64,000 nt of DNA from Bactrocera neohumeralis (taxonomy: Eukaryota > Arthropoda > Insecta > Diptera > Tephritidae). The first letter of the stretch is position 1; each line of letters begins with the position of its first letter. The notes beneath the pieces are model-generated. The model was not told the origin of the DNA. It searched no databases and saw only the letters and a program-made list of their open reading frames with translations. Where the stretch lies: the NCBI RefSeq assembly GCF_024586455.1, contig NC_065920.1, positions 71,642,821 to 71,706,820 on the forward strand, read 5' to 3'. Made by a program: the position numbers and the translations under genes. Positions 11,100-21,584 of the stretch are shown here, one piece after another.

Positions 11100-12290
11100 A
11101 TTTATCATGGAATCATCTCGAGGATCGCATCAAGTACATTGAGGTAGTCTTTAGACAGCAAACTTCTGTGGAAGCAAAACATGGAAAGATGAGTGAGAGA
11201 AACTAGCAATGCTTCATATGGGTGTAGGCAGATGCTCGGTACAACCTGCGGGGCAGGCATACGGAAATAGCCCTCTTTCAATGCAGTGGTGCCAACGACG
11301 CTATTGAAGTACAACCTGTCACTGACCCGCAGTGCAGTAGTATGGTGAACAGGCATACAGAAATCCACCTACCGGAATACAATGGAAAGGGTTCAGGCTA
11401 TGCAATTATTTACTGATGGCTCGAAAATGTGCGAGGGAGTTTGTGGCAATCCAACGGCGGCTCTTGAAGTGGTACTTAACCTGTCACTTTTAAATCTTCG
11501 CATCGCCATTGGCTGCATAAATTTTAAACTAGATCTTTTATTGCATAGCTCGGTGCTGGTCTGACGAATAATGCACCTAATTGGCTATGCAATAAACATA
11601 TTTACTGATGGCTCGAGAATGTGCAGTAAACGCGTATCGTATCGGACAGGAATATTTTTGTCCAAACTTAGAAGCAAGGTAACTTTTTAAATGGGTGCCG
11701 GACCATTGTCATATATTTTAAACTGAGAACTTTGCTATTACGAAAGCCAAGAATGGTGTACGGTCTCTAATGCGTGACCTGCAGGCTAATCTATTGTCAA
11801 CATCTACGCAGCAGTCAAGTAGCAATAAAGGCAGTAACCGCGTATCGGACTGAAGTATTTTTGGAAGGAGTGCGGCAGTGAAAAATGTTGCCAGAAGCAA
11901 GCAACTTCACTTCTACTGGGTGCCAGGCCACATAGGCATCGGGTGAAATGAACTAGTGTACGAGATTGCCAAGAATGGTGTACGCCTAACACTCGGAAAC
12001 GTGATCAACATTCATGCATTGTCTATACGACGATCTCGACAGAAGCATGGTAAAGAAAATCAGCATCCGAAAGACCGAGCTACGTGGGTGCAAAACTACA
12101 AAAGTCATGTGCAAAACGGTAGATCAGAAGTACACAAAATTCTTCTTGGCACTCGATAGAAGGGACTGTAGAAACATGTTGAGAATACACACGCAGAATG
12201 TGAGCATCTCTTGTGCACTTGTCCCGCCAGAAAAATCGCTGGCCTGAAACCGGCCTTAGACCAATAGCCTCTTAACAGGTTAAGTGGGTT
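11100..12290 (+). pseudogene. RNase H-bearing (LOA/I-like) non-LTR retrotransposon, 3' part
   Basis: Reading left to right: end of the RT palm (SLDSKLLWKQNMER near 11150), the RT-RNase H linker (TYRNTMERVQAM near 11370), RNase H motif LFTDGSKM at about 11400, repeated as IFTDGSRM at about 11590, then HFYWVPGHIGIG near 11910 with EIAKNGV, and the C-terminal zinc-binding end AECEHLLCTCPA near 12200. Stops and frame changes throughout. The doubled RNase H start implies an internal duplication or two overlapping fragments. Confidence 0.75.
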
Positions 12291-12741
12291 TCAGAGGGGA
12301 AAAAAAACGTATTTTTACGATTTTTTTATATAAACTGTCACATATTTCAAAAGTATAATATGCCATGTGAAAGGTACGTACTTGAGCAATGTCTCCTGAA
12401 ATTTTGATATAAAAATGTTGAAAACTCAGTCGTTGAGACCTTATCTACCTGGGTGTCTCACAAAAAAGTCCTCACGCCGTGAACAGCATAACTTATTATT
12501 GATTCATTTAAAATTAAAAAACCAAAAAATATTTCTTTGTACGAAGGGAAACAAGAAAAAAAAAAATAAAAATTTTCATGTTTTCTCAGACATTAAGCAA
12601 AAAATCGCATTTTGTGGTCAAATTTCCGCCATTTATTGGCTTAAAAAAATAAGTTTTTATGAAAAAAAATCTTTCGAAATAATATTACTCAGATATACAT
12701 ACATGCATTAAATACAGTTGATTTCATATTTCAACACTTAC
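12291..12741. other. Receptor downstream intron; no gene recognised
   Basis: AT-rich sequence immediately 3' of the TM3 exon in the direction of transcription. It begins with the donor GTAAGTG at 12741. No TM4 exon is visible. Confidence 0.4.
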
Positions 12742-12901
12742 CCTCAATCTAGTCGCCGTTAAGATCTGCTTACACGTAATTGGATGGACAATGGCAAAGT
12801 AACGCTCCATGCAGATGACGACGAGAATGAAAATCGACGCCGTGTAACTGAGCGAGTGCACAAATTGATACATGCGGCAAAGAAACTCGCCAAACACCCA
12901 G
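12742..12901 (-). CDS. TrissinR: Trissin receptor, exon with TM3 and ERY motif
   Basis: A 160-bp exon between an acceptor (TTCTCATTTAG before 12901) and a donor (GTAAGTG from 12741). Its first base completes the Ser codon of the 28040 exon, followed by 53 codons ending in phase 0 at RLR. It encodes WVFGEFLCR with the conserved extracellular Cys 3.25, then TM3 (SYTASIFILVVICMERYFAI) with ERY in the place of DRY, and the second intracellular loop IVHPITCKQILTATRLR. The match to trissin receptor is from memory of the family and is strong over this stretch. The following exon (TM4) is not seen between 1 and 12741. Confidence 0.88.
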
Positions 12902-13310
12902 CTAAATGAGAAGGAATAGAAGGAAAATTATATGCTTTATATGTATAGATAAGTATATTAAAAAATAATGTTTAAGGATTTAAGGTCATTATATACATAC
13001 ATACATAGAAGAGAATATAAAAATTCGCTAGATATTTTTGGGTAGCTCCAAGTCATATTAATGCTTGAGTGAATAGTTCTGTGCTATATATATTTTTTCT
13101 TTAAATTTCCATTTCCCGTTTAATCATATACAAGCAAGCTGGCAATGCATGTATTAACGGTAGCTTTAAGCATAAGAAAAAGCGTGAGCATGTCACTTTG
13201 CTTCACTGAAATCCGCATAACGCACAAGCACAGATAACCAAAGTGGAGTCAAGTAATCGCATTATATGCATGACCAAGAAATGTCCAGGGCGACTAACAC
13301 ATACGTATAT

Positions 13311-13353
13311 AAGTATATATATAATAAATATATATATATATATATATATGTAT
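13311..13353. repeat. AT microsatellite
   Basis: A (TA)n tract interrupted by AATAA, inside the receptor intron. Confidence 0.8.
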
Positions 13354-14260
13354 AAGTGTGTTGCACGCAAGTATAAGCGGAGCTACAATCGTCTATTACA
13401 CTTAAATAAACCTGCCCGGCAATAGGAGCATACGTGTGCGCCATGGCGTATACGCAACATTTAATTAACATAAATTCCGACAAATGCAGAGAATGCAAGC
13501 GCGTCTGCAGCAGCGTGTGTGAATGACAGCAGGCAACTGCTTCATACATTTCACAGTTTTTTGCGCGCAAAAAAAAAGATATTAAATTTTAGAGGAATTT
13601 GTCGCGCTGTGGAAGAAGAGAGATTTCCACATGGGATTTGCGGCAGCTGCTTCGTCGAAAAACTAGCAAATCTTATGATTTTGTTGTTCTAGTTGTTGTT
13701 GGCTTTGCATTGCTGCTGGCTTACATTACTCATTATGCGTAATTGCAGTGTCGTCGCGGCGCGTTGCAAGGCAACGGCTTACCATTGTGTTGGCTGCTGG
13801 CAACAGCTGTGACTGATGCAAGTGCAAGCGGTTAAGCCAGGAAGGAAATTGTGGTGTGCCGTGCACCGTTGCAACAACTATGTACAAGTAAGTACGGTGC
13901 TGCCGCAAGATAACACGAAAGCACGAAAGTAGTTTGCAGTGGAAATTGTAGCAAAAACGTTTAATGCTTTTGGCGTATGTGGCAGCTGTGTCAGTTGTTC
14001 CGAAATATTTAATTCCTTTTTTCTTTGCTATTCGTTGGAGATATGCTTGGTGCACGGAAAATTGACTTTTCGCATTTGTCTGTGTAGAAATTTTTTACAT
14101 CAAGTTTAGGATGTAGTTTTTGGCAACTTATATGCTAATATTCTACATGACCCTTTATTTTGCATACTTTTCAATATGTTGTTAGCAGTGAAATGGCATA
14201 ATAATGTCACCAATAGCTCACAAATATACGAAAATATGCCAAAACACGTATTCTTGGTTT
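13354..14260. other. No gene recognised
   Basis: Intronic sequence without recognised genes. The 109-residue minus-strand frame at 13726-14055 has no family match I know. Confidence 0.35.
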
Positions 14261-14267
14261 TGGTTGA

Positions 14268-14325
14268 TTTTGACAGTTCAGTTAATATGGCAGCTATATG
14301 CTACATTCTTCTGATCTAAATAATG
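14268..14325 (+). repeat. Short DINE-1-like module fragment
   Basis: AGTTCAGTTAATATGGCAGC and TATATGCTAC, TCTGATCTAA match the core of the 154-bp module (GTATGGCAGCTATATGCTAT, GATC) seen at 36.7 kb. Confidence 0.5.
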
Positions 14326-14379
14326 TAAAAACTTCATGAGGGAATCTCTGGTATGGAATACCATGCCAATTAAGCCGCA

Positions 14380-15200
14380 CAAGGTGGATTACAAACTGGA
14401 CAGAAAAAATTATTTTTTCAGCAAAATCAATTTATTTTATTCAAAATAGTCTCCTTTTGCTTCAATACAGCTTTTTGCACGGTCCTAAAGTATGTCGAAC
14501 GAGTGTTTTAGCTTGTTGGCCGGTATGATCGCCAGTATGTCGGTGCAAGCCTTTTGAATGACCTCTACGTCTGCATAACGCTTTCCTTTCATGGGCAAAT
14601 GCATTTTTCCGAAAATAAAAAAGCCGTTTGGTGCCATGACAGGTGATACGAAGTGGTTAATAGTTAAAATCAGATTTTTGGTCAAATAATCGTCTTTCGA
14701 ATATTGGATTCTGAGCAATTTTTGGTCGTCAGTCAATTTTGGCGGAACAAACCGTGCACACACCTTTCGTAAGCCCAAATGTTTGGTTCAAATGCCATAA
14801 ATCGATGTTTTGGAGATGTTCAATTCCATTTCCATGAATTTCTGTGATGATTTCGGCTGATTTTTGATGAATTCACGCACAGTTTCGATGGAATTTCCGG
14901 TGATCACGGATTTTGATTGGCCCACATGTTGATCGTCATTTATGCCTTCACGCCCACTTTGAAAGCGTTGAAACCAATCGTGCCCGTTGCTACGGGATAG
15001 GCAATCATCGCCATAAACTTGTTTCATACTTAATGTTGGCTCTTTGTTCGAAGCTCATTTTCGCACCGATAGCATAAACATACTGACACTTAAAACGCAA
15101 TAACTTCACTTCCAATGAATGAAATGTCATGAAATGGACAAAATCTCACTGGGCAATCGATAAAGATAGCAGATCTTAACGCACCAGTCGACATATAGAT
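14380..15200 (-). mobile_element. Mariner copy lacking the catalytic core
   Basis: The minus strand encodes the N-terminal part of a mariner transposase (MKQVYGDDCLSRSNGHDWFQ, later ETVREFIKNQPKSSQKFMEM, LNISKTSIYGI), then LGLRKVCARFVP. After LLRIQYSKD it jumps to the region of the third Asp (ILTINHFVSPVMAP, where family members have YSPDMAPCDF) and KGKRYADVEVIQKACTDILA. The first two catalytic Asp are deleted. A premature TAG follows SFDIL, just before DRAKSCIEAKGDYFE and the natural stop at 14437-14439. A TIR-like GGTGGATTACAAACTGGACA lies at about 14383. The right end is not clear. Confidence 0.8.
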
Positions 15201-15207
15201 GACGCCA

Positions 15208-15820
15208 CCAGGGGCGCTTCAAATCATATTTGAAGCGATTCAATCATGAAGACAACGATGTATGCGACTATTGCGGAGGCGAGATCATCGAGAATGTGGA
15301 GCACACAATTTTCCTATGTGCGAAATACGACGAAGAAAGGCAATCTTTGAGAAACGCATTCGGGGTAGACCCAACCCCAGAAAACCTAGTGTCTCAAATG
15401 GTAGAATCACTAGATAAGTGATAAGAAAGCCGTGTCCGAAGTGGCAGCAAAAATCATGAAACGACAAAGAGCTGGAGAACAACAACGTAGAAGACTACTC
15501 CAAATTCCAACGAACAACTAAGACGCGACACACAAACTATGACTGGAGCAGACAAGAAGGTTTTGGTGACAATCACTGTACGAGGGGGGCATAAGACAAA
15601 CCGAGGTAGGGCCACGAAATGCAGCTTGTTACTGAATGCATTTAGACAATCGTGTACGTTTGAGTAATACTCAAGCTTCATCCTGACGTAATACTTGACG
15701 GTGGTATCGGGGGGTTTGGTACAAGACAGTGGGGGTTTAGTTCGGATTAAAGTTCCACACTGACATGGGTTCAGGCTTTCGATGCTTCCTCCTCGTAAAA
15801 AAAAAAAAAAAAAAAAAAAA
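15208..15820 (+). mobile_element. R1-like non-LTR 3' end with poly(A) tail
   Basis: Coding from about 15222: YLKRFNHEDN, then CDYCGGEIIENVEHTIFLCA, the C-x2-C…H-x4-C zinc knuckle at the end of R1-clade ORF2, and PENLVSQMVESLD. One frame change near 15415 leads to KKAVSEVAAKIMKRQRAGEQ and a stop at about 15520. A 3' UTR of about 275 bp follows (GGTATCGGGGGGTTTGGTAC), then 24 A at 15797-15820. It abuts a Gypsy integrase at 15821, suggesting insertion there. Confidence 0.78.
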
Positions 15821-16345
15821 GTGGATTCAAAAGTCCTGTTTACTTTGGAACGCACCTTGTAACATAATTGGTAGATAGGACGTCCACTGCTCATTGTGGC
15901 AGAGGAGCTAAAATTTAAATGTGCGGTGCCATCGCTAAATTAGGTATTTGCATTGCGGGTGGTACGGTGTTGTTCTTAAATGTGAAATGCATTGGAATAG
16001 TTGCTGGAACTACGCGCTCTCTAAGGTCAGACGCGATGTCGATGAAAATGCCAAAACGCGCAATCCAGCCACTAAACAAGGCCTTAGCAACTGCCGGCAC
16101 CATTATGTTTGGTAATAGTAAAGCCTAGGGCCCACTATGTCGATATGTGAGTATCCGAATCGTTGACTGGGAAGCTCTCGGCCCTGTAGTACACTCCTGT
16201 TGTGTCGGATGATTTTATTCCGTTGGCATCTAATACAGTTCTTAGCAAACTACTTACTGTCACGTTGAATGCCGAGCCAAACAAATCGCTCGACCATCAG
16301 CCTTGCAGTAGCGATTAGAAATTTTGCATCCTTGCTTCCCTCATC
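15821..16345 (-). pseudogene. Gypsy-like (Ty3) integrase fragment
   Basis: Minus strand, in order: LIATARLMVERFVWLGIQRD, KNCIRCQRNKIIRHNRS (the end of the HHCC zinc finger), QRFGYSHIDIVGP (first catalytic Asp), VAKALFSGWIARFGIFIDIA (second Asp region), then in another frame TTPYHPQCKYLI and RWHRTFK (third catalytic region, where the Glu expected after LI is replaced by a stop), and HNEQWTSYLPIML. Broken by frameshifts and by missing sequence after HIDIVGP. No LTRs are seen. Confidence 0.8.
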
Positions 16346-16439
16346 AGCAAACTACTCATTTGTTGAAAAAGTGAATATCGGATTACTATTGCATATAAGT
16401 ATCTGCATACAAAAAGAACGAATCCGTATGGAAAGCCCT

Positions 16440-16975
16440 TTCATTTGACGAGTTATGTTCAAGAAATTCGAAACAGATTATTGTCTTATGCAATGGTACA
16501 ATCTACGAACAAAGGGCTCAGATCTGAACACTACAGCCCCAGGCCCGCTTGCGATGCCAATTTTTGGACTGTTTTGAGAGTGGTGGTCATAATACTGCTA
16601 ATGGTCTGTAGGCACCTACCCGTTATTCAAATACCAATGTCGTCCATGCATGTGGCCATACATCTAAGGGGCTTTGCCTTTCAATTTCCTTTGCAGTTTA
16701 TTCACTACTAATGTCCATAGAAGCGCAGATGGCACTCCACCTTGGGGTGTACCTCTGCACACTTCCTTGGTCATTTTACCGTCGTTCTATTCTGCTCTTA
16801 TACGTCTAGAGGTCAAATCAGAAATAAAACGTTGTATAGATCAAACGTTGTATAGAAGGATCAATACCTATTGGCTGAATGTTATTCAGAATAGATTCCG
16901 TAGAGACGTTGTTGAACGCTCCAGAAATATCCAGGAATGCTTCAAGAGCGTATTCCTTATATTTAAGATTATTTT
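16440..16975 (-). pseudogene. LOA-like non-LTR reverse transcriptase fragment
   Basis: Minus strand: KYKEYALEAFLDISGAFNNV (RT motif A with catalytic Asp), then EVCRGTPQGGVPSALLWTLV (motif B), then CMDDIGI, motif C where YADD has become C-M-D-D, then KTVQKLASQAGLGL. One stop follows IQRLIYTTFYF. It lies beside the Gypsy piece in the same orientation, but belongs to a different element. Confidence 0.75.
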
Positions 16976-18148
16976 AATAAAATGAACCAATAACTTCTCT
17001 TTCTTTGCACTCTCTCGTTAGCAAAAGTGAAGAGCAAAAACAATAAAAGAAAATATTGAATTCATGGTTTTGGTTTACATGCTGTAACAGCAGCTCATAA
17101 TTTCGTGTTAAAAGCCACTAAATGTAAAAATTACTATATTTAAGGCAGCTTAACGGTAAGAAATTAGACGGTATTATTCTGAAAAAGGAATCAGACAGAC
17201 TTATCTATATTAATTATGTTATTCTGTGAAAGCAAAATTTTTCTTGACAGCGCTTAAGCAGCAACCTACAACAATAATGCTTATCGCTGTAATTCATTAA
17301 CCGCTGCAAAAAAAAACGCGGTTAAGGAAATAAGAAGGATAAGTATATTTTTCATGCTTTTTTGTGACACTATTTCCACTCACTTGAGCCATTAGCGCCT
17401 CAACATGTCTGACGCACTGCTCACTTAAACACAATCCAATGCCGGATTAGTGTCATAATTGCCAAACAAGTGTCGGATCGACACACGTGCCGACAGCAGT
17501 GACAAAAGGAAATAAGTAAACGCTAGCTGCCAGGGGGCTAACTGAAGCTCAGCTGAAAATTTATGCGCAAATTTATTGAAGCAGATAACTTTTTTCTGCT
17601 GCTGTTTATATGCATGTATTTGTGCGTGTGTGTGTGTATATGTTTGATGGGATTTCCATTATGTTAAGTATTTTGCAAATATTTTTATTTTTGTGTATAT
17701 ATATACATATTATATATGTATGCTATATATATTTGAGATGTCATAATGAGAGGCCAAAGTACTTGAGGCGCTTATCAGTAGCCAGCCAAGAAATGACAGC
17801 GCCAGTGAAGAGCATATTAAAAGTAACCATAAAAAACAGCTGTTTATATGCAAAAATTTGTGTAAGGACTGCTAAGATTCTGTGTTATAACGGTAGCTTA
17901 AAATTTATTATGTGTGTATTTGAAAACTTTATTTGGGAATTAACTGTGTTTTATGAGAAAAGTTCTTTGCTGAGACATAACTTTAAGAGTTTTATCGAAA
18001 TTCGAGTTTCATGGCACTTAAAGTACAGTTGTCGCTCGAAAGTGTTAATTCTTTTTTACATAAAATTTAATATGAAAAGTTTGAAAACGTAGAATTATGT
18101 AAAAAGAATCAGTAATGGGTGGCAAGTGAGATTTTCTTCAAGCAAAAT
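16976..18148. other. No gene recognised
   Basis: AT-rich intronic sequence. A 160-residue plus-strand open frame (17610-18092) begins in a TG/TA-rich repeat and shows no conserved features. Confidence 0.4.
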
Positions 18149-18692
18149 ATTAGGTTGTCAAAAATGTCTTGCGGTATTTTCGCTAGTTAGCGCTGAAAGC
18201 GCGTAGTACTAGTTTTATTCGTTGCATCGGGTCATGCTATACCTTTTGGAAAGCTCATTTCACGACACGTGTTTGATTGATTGTCGTTTCTTTTTAGTCG
18301 TTCGTGAGTTATAGCGTCGCAAACATGGAGCAAAATGAAGAGAAAATACGGCATATTTTACAGTACGACAACGATAAAGGCAAAAATGCATCTCAAGCCG
18401 CCAATAAAATTTGTGCAGTTTATGGACCCGATACAGTTTCCATTTCCACCACACAACGATGGTTTCAACGTTTTCGTTCTGGTGTAGAGGTGGTCGAAGA
18501 TGCGCCACGCTCCGGAATGCCTGTCGTCGAAAATTGCGATAAAATCGCTGAATTGGTCGAAAGAAACCGGCATAGTAGCAGCCGTAGCATCGGCCAAGAG
18601 CTGGGCATGAGTCATCAAAAATCCATTTCAATTTCAATAAAAATAAAAAATTCAATAAAAATACCGCAAGACTTTTTTGACAACCCATTATA
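18149..18692 (+). mobile_element. Internally deleted mariner, copy 3, with open DNA-binding ORF
   Basis: TIRs GGTTGTCAAAAATGTCTTGC at 18153 and its complement to about 18687. From the ATG at 18325 an uninterrupted frame of 127 codons encodes MEQNEEKIRHILQYDNDKG, NKICAVYGPDTVSISTTQRW, FQRFRSGVEVVEDAPRSG, IAELVERNRHSSSRSIG and GMSHQ, i.e. the paired helix-turn-helix region of a mariner transposase. It then runs through the 3' TIR (KIPQDFFDNP) into flanking DNA and stops at 18708. The catalytic domain is absent. This is the best-preserved copy of the shared deletion form. Confidence 0.88.
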
Positions 18693-19094
18693 TTTGACAA
18701 ATGCATAAAGTGGTATTTTGATGAACTCAAGCTGAGTGATGAGTTCTTTAATTTCCCTGAGTAATTACTAACAATAAATCTTATGTCATCAAATATTTAC
18801 ATAGACACAAAATTTACTTCCTTTAGTTGCTTGTCGCCAAACGTAGAAGCGTTAAACAAAACATTAACTTATGTAAATAAGTATATTTTAATATAGATGT
18901 ATTAAAGTATACATATATACATATGCATACAGCACGCTTGAAATATATACTATGTATAGTATGTGGTATGCAAACATGCTCCACACATGATAACGCTCAT
19001 TTGCCTCCGAATCTATGTACGTACATATATAAACTAGGGTGGGTAAAACGACTGACATTTTTATCTCATTTTATAATCTTATTTTGCACATTTA

Positions 19095-19880
19095 TTAGGT
19101 TCGGTTAGGTTAATCTGGTAGGCCAATGAGCCACACATAGACTAATTTTAGTTCTTTGCGATATCAGATAGAGTTCAGTTACTAGGTCCAACTACTCCAC
19201 AGTCATCTTTTTAGATGCCTGCGCTTGATGCGAATTTTAACAGACTCTAAGGCATCACTATCGATCTGTCAGCCCCATTTTGAGGGCGTGTGTCGCCACC
19301 AGAGCGTAACTAGTTATCATTTCGATCATGTTTCTACAGTCTCTTTTATCGAGTACCAAGAAGAATTTTGTGTACTTCTGATCTACCGTTTCCCACGTAG
19401 TTTGGTCCATCGGGTGTAGATTTTCTTTACCTTGCTTCTGTCGAGATCGTCGTTTAGACAATACATGCGTTTCCCAATGGCTTGGCACTCAGTGGAGGTG
19501 AAGTTTTTTACTTCTGGTAAAACTTTTGCTTCCCAATATACTGTTGGCCGATATGCAATACGAGGTTACAGCCTTAATGGCTGCGGCAGTCTACGTAGAT
19601 GTTGACTCTGACATTGCCTGCAGGTGTATTAGGTGTATTAGGTTAAGTACTAGTTCAAGAGCCACCATTGGAGTTTCTCACTATTTCTTCCACGTTGTGC
19701 TTTTACAGTTATTTGCTGTCCAAGACTACCCCAAGGTTCTTGGTGCGGTGCTTGAGATAGAGTTGTGTCCTATTTATAGAAGGGAACTTCCATAGAGAAA
19801 TTGTATGCTTTCTTCTAAACGCAAGCGGAAGCGTTTTCTCATGGTTCAATTCCCGACCAGCTTGCGAGGTGGACAGCGAC
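19095..19880 (-). pseudogene. LOA/I-like non-LTR element 3' end
   Basis: On the minus strand from 19880: KNLGVVLDSK (end of RT palm) near 19715, then CLNDDLDRS near 19460, SEVHKILLGTR near 19375, KRLKHDRND, and the 3' UTR GGCTCATTGGCCTACCAG with tail AACCTAACCGAACCTAA at 19097-19115. Same family as the copies at 1250 and 11100. Most of RNase H is missing. Confidence 0.65.
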
Positions 19881-20290
19881 GCAGGGATAAGCACCTATAT
19901 GGATGGGTTCAAACTAGATAGTAGGTAATATCTTTTCAACAAAATTGGATAGCAAAATCTCCTTCCGTCTAACACACCACTTTATTGCCTTCCAAGTGTA
20001 GATCACAGCAGTTAAAGAAGGCCTTCGTCTTCCGACAAAGAGTCAGCTCACGACAAGGCATACATTTACACTACATATACATACATACAGGTAATATTTA
20101 ACTCAAGTTTGTTAGAGTTTCAAAGATAGTAAAAGAATGCGTTAATCTCTTGGTAGATCTAGCATCATATAATAATTCGCTATAAAACTGTACTGGATGC
20201 CCGAACATAGTTATATTACTGCTAACTGTGAAGCAGATGAACTAGCCAGAGCAGGCACCTATATATATCCTATATATAAGTCTCCGATTA
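19865..20290 (+). pseudogene. RNase H fragment of a second non-LTR element
   Basis: Plus strand: EVDSDAGISTYMDGFKLDSR (RNase H first Asp, YMDG for YTDG) at about 19872-19930, a weak central region with SKIVKECVNLLVDL near 20130, then IKLYWMPEHSYITANCEADE and LARAGT near 20200-20262, the final RNase H motif (normally WVPGH-----N--AD-LA). It overlaps in opposite orientation the end of the previous fragment, so the two came from separate insertions. Confidence 0.65.
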
Positions 20291-20526
20291 AGCTGGAATA
20301 TATATGACTCAAGTTATTTGTCGATTTTACAATGGGTTATGACAAGTTGTGAATCCCCTAATTATGATTTTTCTCTCCAATATTAAGAAACAATAGCAAA
20401 CTGGGAAGCTTAGGAGCTTATTATTATTATTTAGAACTCACACCAAGAGAAATTGTTTGACGTTTCCACCAACGAATTTTCCGAGCATAAAACGAAAAAA
20501 AATTTCCAATTTCTTGACGCACCCTA

Positions 20527-21065
20527 ATATGCATATATTACATAATACACCGCCCTCACTTGGCTCATTCCGATAATTACAAGCCATTCAGGCAATAAAA
20601 GCTTTCTGGATTTCACATGAAAATCACCGCATGTGCGACATAATGGCAGCTGTGGTGCTGTCGCTAAGACAGTTAGCAGCAATAAAATTCTTTGAAAACA
20701 TGACCAGTAAGGCAGTTAACTATGCGGAATGCTATAATTTGTGTGGGATTTCCGCTTGCTTTAATGGCCACGAAGGACAGTTCAACGCTTGATGCTTCAT
20801 TGACTAAATTTCATGGAATTTGCAAGGCGGTGCAAGTGATGAGCGAATCCAGTAATATATTTAACATAGATATAACATATTTATATTAGTATACATATAT
20901 AAAATACCAGAAAAATAAATAAATTTTTGTTGAAAAGGAAAATTAAGGCCGAATTACGGATATGAGAGCGTTAGCGTGTCTCTTGGGTAGGCATTGTACG
21001 ATTTAAGGCTAAAATTTGATGAAAAAAAGAATTAAAATGGTCAAAAAAATAAATGTTAACTGTAG
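20527..21065. other. No gene recognised
   Basis: AT-rich intronic sequence. Confidence 0.35.
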
Positions 21066-21067
21066 GG

Positions 21068-21552
21068 AAGTGATATACCCTTCACAACTGCTTTACTTAC
21101 AACATTAAAGAGTATAAAACAATGTTTATCTTGATTTGTATCGGTCAGTTTGTATGGCAGCTATATGTTATAGTGTTCTGATCTTAACAATAATTCCAGA
21201 AATTGTAGCGTTGCCTAAGAGAATGATTGTTGCCAAATTTCCTGAAAATGTCTTGCTAATTAAAACAGTTTTCAATACAAAGACTTGAGTTTGACCGCTC
21301 GGTTTGTATGGCAGCTATATGCTATAGTGATGCGATAACAGTGGTTCCAACTTATAAGCAGCTTCTTTGGTAAAGAAGGACATAAACATGATTTCAGATC
21401 CATAACTCAAATACTGAAAGACTTTCTCGCGTATATATCATACAGAAGGAGAGACAGACAAGCTAAATCGACTCAGCTTGTCGCCCTGATCACTTTTAAA
21501 TACATTAAACAGGGTCTCTAATATTTCCTACTGGCTGTTATGAACTTTTTGG
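21068..21552 (+). mobile_element. DINE-1/mini-me-like element
   Basis: Begins near ATACCCTTCACAACTGC, holds two 154-bp-type modules (GTTTGTATGGCAGCTATATG at about 21149 and 21305), a remnant of the microsatellite (GGAGAGACAGACAAGC), the conserved CTAAATCGACTCAGCTTGTC at 21454 and CTGATCACTT, and ends near GTGTATAA at 21581. In Drosophila the corresponding CGACTCGGCT…GATCA block defines DINE-1/mini-me, Helentron-derived nonautonomous elements. Confidence 0.7.
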
Positions 21553-21584
21553 ACTACTTACTGTACCATGTTTGGTGTATAAAA

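Larger units (their letters stand above)
19035..20526. mobile_element. TAGGGTG-type MITE split by non-LTR insertions
   Basis: The left end at 19034 reads CTAGGGTGGGTAAAACG and continues to about 19094. The right end at 20440-20526 (TTTTCCGAGCATAAAACG … GACGCACCCTA) is the inverted counterpart and resembles the arm of the MITE at 9168 (CTCGGAAAAAT, CGTTT). The 1.3 kb between consists of non-LTR fragments. Confidence 0.6.

Noticed and set aside
1..12741. Search for the TM4-TM7 exons of the receptor
   Set aside because: No minus-strand sequence resembling the expected continuation after RLR was found, so they are taken to lie outside the window.
17610..18092. 160-residue plus-strand open frame in the intron
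   Set aside because: It starts in a TG/TA-rich repeat, shows no domain or conserved pattern, and chance frames of this size occur in 64 kb.
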